Shown: positions 1-5,284 of the stretch, piece by piece
Layout of the letters: the number at the start of each line of letters is the position of its first letter
Numbering within the stretch: position 1 is the stretch's first letter
From: JBBIRT01 sp037441725
GTDB lineage: Bacteria; Desulfobacterota; BSN033; UBA1163
Direction of reading: 5' to 3'
Assembly: GCA_037441725.1 (NCBI GenBank)
Contig: JBBIRT010000120.1
Coordinates: 1 to 9,720 of the forward strand
Length of the DNA stretch: 9,720 bases
The notes under the pieces: model-generated
Told to the model about the DNA's origin: nothing
Databases searched by the model: none
Seen by the model: the letters and a program-made list of their open reading frames with translations, nothing else
Position numbers and translations under genes: made by a program

Positions 1-86
1 TAAATTAAACGCCTGCATTCAAAAGTTTTGGAATTACACCTCTCCATTCATTCTTAGAAGTTTTTCAGAGCTCTCTTGAGTCAATC

Positions 87-115
87 TTGACAGAAATTGT
101 CAGTCCAGATTAAAT
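87..115 (+). promoter_or_regulatory. Candidate sigma-70 promoter of the hydroxylase maturation operon
   Basis: A perfect -35 hexamer TTGACA (87-92) is followed after 17 bp by TTAAAT (110-115), which matches 4 of 6 positions of the -10 consensus. Transcription would begin near 122, about 20 nt before the ATG at 142. This fits that ATG and excludes the upstream in-frame TTG at 97. It is the only good promoter-like pair seen ahead of the left gene cluster. This is a pattern match only, in AT-rich DNA. Confidence 0.5.
88..102. promoter_or_regulatory. Short dyad over the -35 element, possible operator
   Basis: TGACA (88-92) and TGTCA (98-102) form a perfect 5-bp inverted repeat with a 5-bp spacer. 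It overlaps the -35 hexamer and the start of the promoter spacer, a position where a bound repressor would block RNA polymerase. The arms are short enough to arise by chance, and I cannot name a regulator. Confidence 0.2.
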
Positions 116-141
116 TAATTTTATTTAAAAGGCGCACGGTT

Positions 142-729
142 ATGATTTCATCAATTCTTCTCGGAGCAGGTGACTCGATTCGAATGGGTTTTGATAAACT
201 TTCCCTTCCCTTTGGGAAAAAAACGATCTTGGAACAATCTTTTCACCATCTTTCACGATCCCAAGTGAGAGAGGTGATTATCATCCTTGGCCCTCATAAT
301 AAAAAATTGGGATATCTTTTCCAGGGGAAAAACGTAAAAGTGTTGGTCAATCCTCATTCCCATAGGGGGATGAGCAGTTCGATTCAAAGGGGCATCCGAT
401 CTATTCAGCAAAAAAGCAAGGGCATCCTGATTGCCCTTGGGGATCAACCCTTTCTTAAAACAAAGACCATCAATGCGCTGATTCGAGTTTTTAACCAAGG
501 AAGAAAGGGAATTGTTGTGCCTCTGTATCAGGGGAGAAGAGGACATCCTGTCATCTTTCATCGAAGGTATAAAAAGGAGTTGTTGAATTTGAGAGGGGAT
601 GTGGGAGGAAAATCGATTATGGATAGGCATCCCGATGATATTCAATGGGTCTTCGTAAAATCGGCCGGGGTGGTAAAGGATATTGATACGTGGCAAGATT
701 ATGAAAAAGAGGTAATAAAAAGGAACTAA
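142..729 (+). CDS. mocA: Molybdenum cofactor cytidylyltransferase-like NTP transferase (MocA/YgfJ family)
   Basis: This cytoplasmic nucleotidyltransferase of 195 residues is expected to join CTP to molybdopterin-Mo, giving the cytosine dinucleotide cofactor used by xanthine dehydrogenase-type hydroxylases. The N-terminal nucleotide-binding signature is visible: LGAGDSIRMG at residues 7-16 with Lys19, where the family usually has LAAGxSxRMGxxK. Next come NPHSHRGMSSSIQ (70-82), the metal-binding LGDQP (99-103, Asp101), RGHPVIF (133-139), GDVGGKSIM (152-160) and DIDT (180-183). The length is normal. An in-frame TTG at 97 exists, but ATG 142 begins right at the conserved first strand and lies just after the predicted transcription start; its ribosome site (AAAAGG, 127-132) is modest. 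It is first in an operon with yqeB, yqeC and xdhC, which favours MocA over the guanylyltransferase MobA. CTP specificity is inferred from family and context. Confidence 0.85.
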   Translation: MISSILLGAGDSIRMGFDKLSLPFGKKTILEQSFHHLSRSQVREVIIILGPHNKKLGYLFQGKNVKVLVNPHSHRGMSSSIQRGIRSIQQKSKGILIALGDQPFLKTKTINALIRVFNQGRKGIVVPLYQGRRGHPVIFHRRYKKELLNLRGDVGGKSIMDRHPDDIQWVFVKSAGVVKDIDTWQDYEKEVIKRN

Positions 730-786
730 GAGTTAAGATTTGAGGAGGAAGAAGGGGACATTAAAAGAGATAAGGGGAAGGTTCAG

Positions 787-1602
787 ATGAAATTTGAAAA
801 GAGGATACAAGATCTGGTGGTTTTAATTCGAGGGGCAGGGGATATCGGGAGTGGAGTGGCCCACCGACTCCATCAATCTCATTTTAAGATCTGTATGAGT
901 GAGATTCCACAACCCCTTGCGGTGAGAAGGGAGGTTGCTTTTAGCGAGGCCATTTATGAGGGTCAGAAGGTCGTAGAAGGAGTTAAAGCAGAAAGGATTT
1001 CTGAACTGAATGAAATTGAACGGATTTGGAATCAAAATCATATCCCCCTCCTGATCGATCCTGAGGGGAGGAATGTCATTAAGTTTTTAAAACCAGATGT
1101 GATTATCGATGCCATCATGGCTAAGAAGAATTTAGGAACCCAAATCAAAGATGCCCCTTTTGTCATTGGCCTTGGCCCAGGGTTTGTGGCAGGAAAAGAT
1201 GTTCATGCCGTGATTGAAACAAATCGAGGACATCATTTAGGAAAGGTGATCCTTAAAGGGGCAGCAGAATCTGATACAGGGGTTCCTGGAGAGATCAATG
1301 GATATACGACGGAGAGGCTTCTTCGGACGATGAAGAAGGGAATCTTCCGTCCCCAAACGACCATCGGGGAGAGAGTCAATAAGGGTACAGTCGTTGCGGT
1401 GGTTGATGATTATCCAGTGATGGCTAAAATCAGTGGGGTGGTCAGGGGGCTGCTCCGTGAAGGGGTAGAAGTAAAAAAAGGGATGAAGGTGGGCGATATC
1501 GATCCAAGAGGAAAACCGGAATTCTGTTTTACTATCTCAGATAAGGCCAGGGCGATTGGTGGAGGGGTGCTTGAAGCCATTCTATTCTGGTTTAACCAAT
1601 AA
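787..1602 (+). CDS. yqeB: YqeB family selenium-dependent molybdenum hydroxylase system protein (EF2563 family)
   Basis: A 271-residue protein of the EF2563/YqeB family. Comparative genomics links this family to maturation of selenium-dependent molybdenum hydroxylases; its exact biochemical step is not established. The glycine-rich RGAGDIGSG (15-23), after a hydrophobic strand, looks like a Rossmann-type nucleotide site. Further family landmarks are DAIMAKKNLGT (108-118), GLGPGF (128-133), IETNRGH (143-149) and GAAESDTGVPGEI (158-170). Residues about 193-240, with regularly spaced Gly and Val and ending VGDIDPRG, resemble a lipoyl/biotinyl barrel-sandwich fold; this is my reading of the pattern. 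The length is normal. ATG 787 has an AAGGGGAAG ribosome site (772-780). A 57-nt gap separates it from mocA, and its 3' end is overlapped by yqeC. Confidence 0.88.
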   Translation: MKFEKRIQDLVVLIRGAGDIGSGVAHRLHQSHFKICMSEIPQPLAVRREVAFSEAIYEGQKVVEGVKAERISELNEIERIWNQNHIPLLIDPEGRNVIKFLKPDVIIDAIMAKKNLGTQIKDAPFVIGLGPGFVAGKDVHAVIETNRGHHLGKVILKGAAESDTGVPGEINGYTTERLLRTMKKGIFRPQTTIGERVNKGTVVAVVDDYPVMAKISGVVRGLLREGVEVKKGMKVGDIDPRGKPEFCFTISDKARAIGGGVLEAILFWFNQ

Positions 1603-2431
1603 TTCCCTTATCCCCTTAGCCCAAGAGAGGGAATCCAATACGATTTTTAAACCCTTCATCACAGAGGCATTAGGGATTAGGAAAAGGGAGATGATCAGTC
1701 TGGTGGGGGCAGGAGGGAAGACTACCCTCATGTTTCTTCTTGCCAAAGAATTGGTTTCCATGGGTAGAAAGGTGATCACGACCACAACCACAAAGATCTT
1801 TGAGCCATCTTCAGAAGAGACAAATTTAATTTTTATTGAAAAAGATGAAACCAGAATGAAAGAATGGGTTAAAAATAACCTCCATCTATACCACCATCTT
1901 ACTGTGGCACAGGAGAGACTTGAAGCAGGGAAATTGAAAGGAGTTTCTCAAAGCTTAGTGAACGACCTCTGGAATTTGAATACCATCGATGTGATCTTAA
2001 TCGAAGCGGATGGTGCTGCAGGGAGACCCCTTAAGGCTCCAGAAGAAAGGGAACCTGTCATTCCTTCTGAGACGACATTGGTCATTGCCATCTTGGGGAT
2101 AGATGGAATGGGGGTGAAATTGAATGAGGAGAATGCCTTTCGAGCTGAACAGATATCTAAGATTACAGGTATCCCAATAGGAGAAAAGATCACGGAGGAG
2201 GCAATGTCTGATTTGATCACCCACCCTGAAGGTATTTTTAAAGGTGCTCCCTTCTCATCCCGAGTGATTGTATTTCTAAACAAAGTGGATATCCCAGAGG
2301 GATTAATAAAGGCAAAGCAACTGGCTGAAAAGATCATTGAAAAAAGACATCCCCAGATCGAAAGGATTGTTTTGGGGCAGTTAAAAGCATCTCCCAAAAT
2401 CATGGGGGTGATCTTTCAATCAATGAATTAA
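1559..2431 (+). CDS. yqeC: YqeC family selenium-dependent hydroxylase accessory protein
   Basis: A P-loop protein of about 290 residues, expected to help mature molybdenum hydroxylases; the reaction is unknown. Numbering from the GTG start, it shows the Walker A motif GAGGKTT (50-56), a Thr run TTTTTK (74-79), the family block IEADGAAGRPLKAP (148-161) followed by EPVIP, and HPEG (222-225). FLNKVD (239-244) resembles the NKxD base-recognition motif of GTPases. The start is uncertain. The family has a short helix before the P-loop, here FKPFITEALG, so the internal ATG at 1691 starts too late. GTG 1559 has AGGG (1549-1552) at good spacing and overlaps yqeB by 44 nt, implying translational coupling. 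TTG 1556 in the same frame, or a rare ATT at 1643 behind GAGAGGGA (1625-1632), are alternatives. Family assignment is firm; the N-terminus is not. Confidence 0.87.
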   Translation: MEGCLKPFYSGLTNNSLIPLAQERESNTIFKPFITEALGIRKREMISLVGAGGKTTLMFLLAKELVSMGRKVITTTTTKIFEPSSEETNLIFIEKDETRMKEWVKNNLHLYHHLTVAQERLEAGKLKGVSQSLVNDLWNLNTIDVILIEADGAAGRPLKAPEEREPVIPSETTLVIAILGIDGMGVKLNEENAFRAEQISKITGIPIGEKITEEAMSDLITHPEGIFKGAPFSSRVIVFLNKVDIPEGLIKAKQLAEKIIEKRHPQIERIVLGQLKASPKIMGVIFQSMN

Positions 2432-2474
2432 AGAGGAGATGAGAAAAAAAGGTTCAAAATATGATGAGGGAAAA

Positions 2475-3053
2475 ATGAGAAATCGAAGAATAATACTCAT
2501 AGGAATAATCGCTGTGTTTATCTTGGCCTCTTTTAGCCATGGAGAGGATTATGATCTCCAATATTTTTTATCAAAAGCCTCCACCAAGACGGATGAACTC
2601 TCAACGAAAGAAAAAATGGAGTTGTTTAATCGACTGGAGGAGGTAATCCAAAGAACACAAAGGATTCAGACAAATCTTCTCCAGGCTCTTCAGACCGGGG
2701 AGATGGATATCCCCTATCAAGAGGGAGAGTTCTGGGTGACGAAACTTAAAAAGGATCAAGAGTCCATTGATCTGGGGATTGAACAGATTAGATTGTTGAG
2801 AGAAAAGCCAACGCATCTGGTTGCATCGATCAAGCTTTATAAATCCTTGAAAGACCTTTCAACCAATTTTAATGCCTATAATAATATGTCTTTTTTCTCT
2901 GCCTGGGTGGGAGATTTGGCCCCTGAAATAGAACTCTGGGCGGATCCGATTTTTTATCAGCTCCACCTCCTTCAAATTGCCATTTTAAAGGATGTTGAAA
3001 CAAAACCTCCCCCAAAGGGTAAAAAACCACCCCCAAAAGGGAAGAAATCGTAA
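2475..3053 (+). CDS. Hypothetical exported helical protein with a Pro-Lys tail
   Basis: I do not recognise this family. From ATG 2475 it has 192 residues: a basic start (MRNRR), a hydrophobic core (about residues 6-19) and SFSHG before Glu24, a plausible signal peptidase I site, so the protein should be periplasmic. There is no cysteine, which excludes a lipoprotein, a c-type cytochrome or an iron-sulfur protein. The body looks mostly alpha-helical and amphipathic, rich in Leu, Lys, Glu and Gln. The tail carries PPPKGKK twice. An earlier in-frame ATG at 2439 directly abuts AGGAG with no spacing and would put a charged stretch before the signal, whereas 2475 follows GAGGG (2466-2470). It sits 43 nt after yqeC and 52 nt before xdhC on the same strand, so it is probably cotranscribed with cytoplasmic cofactor proteins. 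That is an odd setting, and its role is unknown. Confidence 0.7.
   Translation: MRNRRIILIGIIAVFILASFSHGEDYDLQYFLSKASTKTDELSTKEKMELFNRLEEVIQRTQRIQTNLLQALQTGEMDIPYQEGEFWVTKLKKDQESIDLGIEQIRLLREKPTHLVASIKLYKSLKDLSTNFNAYNNMSFFSAWVGDLAPEIELWADPIFYQLHLLQIAILKDVETKPPPKGKKPPPKGKKS
3006..3047 (+). repeat. Tandem 21-bp repeat encoding PPPKGKK twice
   Basis: Two adjacent 21-bp units (3006-3026 and 3027-3047) match at 17 of 21 positions. All differences are at third codon positions, so the seven-residue unit PPPKGKK is unchanged. They form the basic, extended C-terminus of the exported hypothetical protein, a tail that could contact peptidoglycan, lipid or nucleic acid (inference). Confidence 0.8.
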
Positions 3054-3105
3054 ATCAAAAATCGAAAGATAAGGTTTAGGGATATAACATTAAGGGGACA
3101 TGAGG

Positions 3106-4167
3106 ATGAAAGAGATTTATTCTGAAATTGTAAAGGCACTTATGAATAAGGAAAAGGCAGTATTGGCCACATTGATCAAACGTGTGGGATCAGCTCCAAG
3201 AGCAGCGGGGGCCAAATATTTAATCAAGGAGGATGGTCGTACTTTCGGATCCATTGGAGGCGGTTGTGTTGAGGCAGAGGTTTGGCAGGAGGCTAAAAGG
3301 CTCATGGTGAATCGTGAGAAAAAGATCCTCCATTTTGAATTGACCTCTGAGCAGTTGGCAGAAGGGGGGTTGATCTGTGGGGGGGATATCGATCTCTTAT
3401 TGGAGCCCCTTGAGGAAATTTTTTTACCCCTCTATCAGGAAATAGTGAAGGTCAAAGAGAAGGGAGGTTCAGCCCTTCTGGTGACACTGATTTCAATGAA
3501 TGGAGATTTTCTAAAAGGAGAAGGGACAAAGGTATTGTTTAAAAGCTCTGGGGAGAAGATTTGTTGTCTATTGGATGGATTAAATTGGAAGGAAGAGATT
3601 TTAAAAGGGAAGGAAGGATGGCTGAAAGAGAAGAGGCCAAAACTTCTGGTTTTAAGTTCTGAAGGGAAAAGAGTAGAGATGTTATTCGAACCTATTTTTT
3701 CTGAACCCACGGTCTATCTCTTTGGAGCAGGCCATATCTCCGAACAGGTTGCGCCCCTTGCCAAGAAGGTCCATTTCAAGGTGGTCGTCATTGACGATCG
3801 AGAGATGTTCGCAAATCGAGAACATTTCCCCGATGCCGATGAAATTATTGTTTCAGAATTTGATAAGTCTTTTGAAAGACTCCCTATCAATCATTCTTCT
3901 TACATCGTCATTGTTACCCGTGGCCACCTTTATGATGGTCTTGTTTTAGAGCAAGCAGTCAAATCCAATGCCCGTTATATTGGGATGATCGGCTCGAAGA
4001 GGAAGATCCAAACCCTATATCAAAATTTATTAGATAAAGGAATATCGAAAGAGACTTTAGATCAGGTACACGCACCCATAGGGATTGAGATCAATTCAGA
4101 AACTCCTGAAGAGATCGCTGTCAGCATTGTCGCAGAATTGATCAAGGTGAGAGGAGAGAAGCCATAA
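3106..4167 (+). CDS. xdhC: XdhC/CoxI family molybdenum hydroxylase maturation protein
   Basis: A 353-residue XdhC-family protein. Characterised members bind the molybdenum cofactor, take part in its sulfuration and deliver it to the apo-hydroxylase in the cytoplasm. The N-terminal XdhC/CoxI domain holds GSIGGGCVEA (residues 48-57) and LICGG (89-93), whose Cys is the conserved cofactor-site cysteine. The C-terminal Rossmann domain begins at VYLFGAGHIS (203-212), with VVIDDRE (227-233), VTRGHLYDG (270-278), YIGMIGSKRK (291-300) and HAPIGIEI (322-329) followed by TPEEIAVSI. Both domains are complete. ATG 3106 is preferred because AAGGGG (3092-3097) is 8 nt upstream; ATG 3100 would have only 2 nt. 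It is the last recognised gene of the maturation operon. No strong terminator follows: the only hairpin (near 4165-4185) is a short A/T stem. Confidence 0.92.
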   Translation: MKEIYSEIVKALMNKEKAVLATLIKRVGSAPRAAGAKYLIKEDGRTFGSIGGGCVEAEVWQEAKRLMVNREKKILHFELTSEQLAEGGLICGGDIDLLLEPLEEIFLPLYQEIVKVKEKGGSALLVTLISMNGDFLKGEGTKVLFKSSGEKICCLLDGLNWKEEILKGKEGWLKEKRPKLLVLSSEGKRVEMLFEPIFSEPTVYLFGAGHISEQVAPLAKKVHFKVVVIDDREMFANREHFPDADEIIVSEFDKSFERLPINHSSYIVIVTRGHLYDGLVLEQAVKSNARYIGMIGSKRKIQTLYQNLLDKGISKETLDQVHAPIGIEINSETPEEIAVSIVAELIKVRGEKP

Positions 4168-4307
4168 AAATTGAACAAATTTTGTCCACCTTTAACCAAA
4201 ACTGTTAATTCAAATGATCATCATGAATAAATGAGATAAAATCGTGTAAACAGTATATTTAATTGAATTTAAATGGGAAATTTAATTTATTAATCATTTC
4301 TTATAAA

Positions 4308-4323
4308 TGGCATAAAAATTGCT
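4308..4323 (+). promoter_or_regulatory. Sigma-54 (RpoN) -24/-12 promoter for the pilin genes
   Basis: TGGCATAAAAATTGCT matches the -24/-12 consensus TGGCACG-N4-TTGCW except at CG of the first block. The invariant GG (4309-4310) and GC (4321-4322) are exactly 10 bp apart. Transcription would start near 4334, leaving a leader of about 68 nt. Sigma-54 with the activator PilR controls major pilin genes in Pseudomonas, Geobacter and Myxococcus, so location and motif agree. No PilR site could be identified with confidence. Confidence 0.72.
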
Positions 4324-4344
4324 CAGGAATAAATATAAAATTAA

Positions 4345-4371
4345 TTGACAAATGATAAATTTTTTTATAAT
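4345..4371 (+). promoter_or_regulatory. Sigma-70-like hexamers with a short spacer
   Basis: TTGACA (4345-4350) and TATAAT (4366-4371) are both perfect hexamers but only 15 bp apart, shorter than the usual 16-18, so activity may be weak or need an activator. It lies just downstream of the predicted sigma-54 start and would give a short leader to ATG 4402. It may be a second promoter or a chance match in AT-rich DNA. Confidence 0.4.
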
Positions 4372-4385
4372 TTAAATAATGATTT

Positions 4386-4394
4386 TAAGGAGGT
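4386..4394 (+). promoter_or_regulatory. Very strong ribosome binding site of the first pilin
   Basis: TAAGGAGGT is the full anti-16S complement, 7 nt from ATG 4402. It is the strongest such site in the window, as expected for an abundant structural protein, and it fixes the pilin start against the upstream TTG at 4345. Confidence 0.85.
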
Positions 4395-4401
4395 AAAATT
4401 T

Positions 4402-4788
4402 ATGAAAAGGGGTCAGAGAGGTTTTACACTGATCGAATTAATTGTGATCATTGTGATTATTGGTATTCTTGCTGCGGTTGCCATTCCAAGGTATATTGAC
4501 TTGACTACAGAGGCTGCAAACGCTACTGTAAAAGGGGTACTTGCGAGTCTCCGAAGCGCAAACTCTCTTCTGTTTGCCCAGCGGGTCATAGGGAATACTG
4601 CTGGGGGGATCACAATGGGTGATGTGGTTGGAGCCGCACGGATTCAAGGGGTGAGTATGGGGGCAGCCGGGACAAACTCTGTGACAGCAGAAGTGGGCGG
4701 GAATACTTATACCTTCACATTTCTTACCTCACCAGTAGTTCCTACAGAGATTGGGGCGATTGGGGTGTCGGGTCATACAGATTGGTAA
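4402..4788 (+). CDS. Type IV pilin, copy 1
   Basis: A prepilin of 128 residues. A basic 7-residue leader MKRGQRG ends in the Gly-Phe cleavage site of prepilin peptidase PilD. Mature residues 1-28 form the conserved hydrophobic helix beginning FTLIEL, with Glu5 and Pro22 in place, which anchors the subunit in the membrane and builds the fibre core. The remaining globular part is Gly/Thr/Ala/Val-rich and beta-like and ends in Trp. The mature length of 121 is short for a classical major pilin, and there is no cysteine, so the usual disulfide-bounded D-loop is absent. It is the first gene after the sigma-54 promoter and has the strongest ribosome site here, suggesting a major subunit. A type II secretion pseudopilin is the main alternative, but no other secretion gene set is adjacent. 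Confidence 0.9.
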   Translation: MKRGQRGFTLIELIVIIVIIGILAAVAIPRYIDLTTEAANATVKGVLASLRSANSLLFAQRVIGNTAGGITMGDVVGAARIQGVSMGAAGTNSVTAEVGGNTYTFTFLTSPVVPTEIGAIGVSGHTDW

Positions 4789-4918
4789 TTAAAATGAATG
4801 AAAGGTGAAAAAAATGTTAAGAAATCAGAAGGGTTTTACATTGATTGAGTTGATTGTGATCATTGTGATCATTGGAATCCTTGCCGCAGTTGCCATTCCA
4901 CGTTATATTGATCTAACC
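4420..4918 (+). repeat. Tandem pilin gene duplication
   Basis: The segments 4420-4506 and 4832-4918 encode the same 29 residues (Gly7 of the leader plus the 28-residue mature helix). By my count 13 of 29 codons and 15 of 87 bases differ, all synonymously. The duplication is therefore old, with the core helix under strong protein-level constraint. Confidence 0.85.
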
Positions 4919-5203
4919 CGTGATGCTGCTGATGGAACGGCAAAGGGGATTTTGGGTAATCTAAGAACTGCAAATTCATTGATATTTGCAGATCGACTTA
5001 TTCGGGGAAGTACTGGAACTTACTCAATGGGGTTAATCGCCACGAATGCAGGAATTCAGGGGGTCTCTTTTACCTATGACACAACCTATTTTACTATGAC
5101 TGCAGGTGGATATTCCTACGTCTTTACCATTCTGACCTTTCCAAATGTTCCCACCACCATTGGTCGAATTACAGCAGGAGGAGGGACTTATACGACTTGG
5201 TAA
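4814..5203 (+). CDS. Type IV pilin, copy 2
   Basis: A prepilin of 129 residues, paralogous to the gene 25 nt upstream and presumably cotranscribed. The leader MLRNQKG has the same 7-residue length as in copy 1, which with AAAGGTG (4801-4807) supports ATG 4814 over GTG 4805. Mature residues 1-28 are identical to copy 1, including Glu5. About half of the next 38 residues match (for example KG, LR, ANSL, MG), and IQGVS and the closing Trp are shared. The C-terminal half has diverged and is richer in Tyr and Phe. Cysteine is absent. It could be a second major subunit, a variant subunit, or a partner capping or alternating with copy 1; the sequence does not decide. Confidence 0.9.
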   Translation: MLRNQKGFTLIELIVIIVIIGILAAVAIPRYIDLTRDAADGTAKGILGNLRTANSLIFADRLIRGSTGTYSMGLIATNAGIQGVSFTYDTTYFTMTAGGYSYVFTILTFPNVPTTIGRITAGGGTYTTW

Positions 5204-5284
5204 CAGACTGGATATAAGAAGAGGTTTTGATTTATAAAGAATGAGAAAACATATACATTAGTGATCAATAGAATAGTTAGAGAA

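Larger units (their letters stand above)
4168..4401. other. AT-rich pilin control region
   Basis: This 234-bp gap between xdhC and the first pilin is distinctly AT-rich. It holds two promoter-like elements (listed separately) and an 8-bp palindrome ATGATCAT (4214-4221) about 90 bp upstream of the -24 element, where an enhancer-binding activator could sit. An imperfect AT-only dyad lies around 4266-4287. No coding potential or RNA gene was seen. Confidence 0.6.

Noticed and set aside
1..86. Possible gene end or small gene at the left edge.
   Set aside because: No sustained open frame, RNA-like fold or recognisable motif was seen in these 86 bases on either strand.
97..141. N-terminal extension of the MocA-like protein from TTG 97.
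   Set aside because: It would begin inside the predicted promoter spacer, has no ribosome site, and adds residues before the conserved first strand that the family lacks.
253..696. 147-codon open frame on the minus strand opposite the MocA gene.
   Set aside because: It lies wholly within a well-supported gene, has no recognisable domain, and its composition is what antisense of a coding region produces. The same holds for the other antisense or out-of-frame openings in yqeB, yqeC, xdhC, the YfhO gene and the ATPase gene.
4165..4186. Hairpin just after xdhC as a terminator.
   Set aside because: The stem is about 6 bp and made only of A-T pairs, without a proper T-run; too weak to call.
4345..4401. 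19-residue extension of pilin copy 1 from TTG 4345.
   Set aside because: The TTG is the start of a -35-like hexamer, while ATG 4402 has an ideal ribosome site and gives a standard short prepilin leader.
4840..4880. Repeated GTGATCATT units inside the pilin helices, looking like a short direct repeat.
   Set aside because: They are explained by the repeated Val-Ile-Ile residues of the conserved pilin helix.
5241..5261. Six-codon reading frame (MRKHIH) upstream of the hairpin, resembling a leader peptide for attenuation.
   Set aside because: It has no convincing ribosome site, only two His codons, and no link between histidine and the downstream gene; this short size arises easily by chance.
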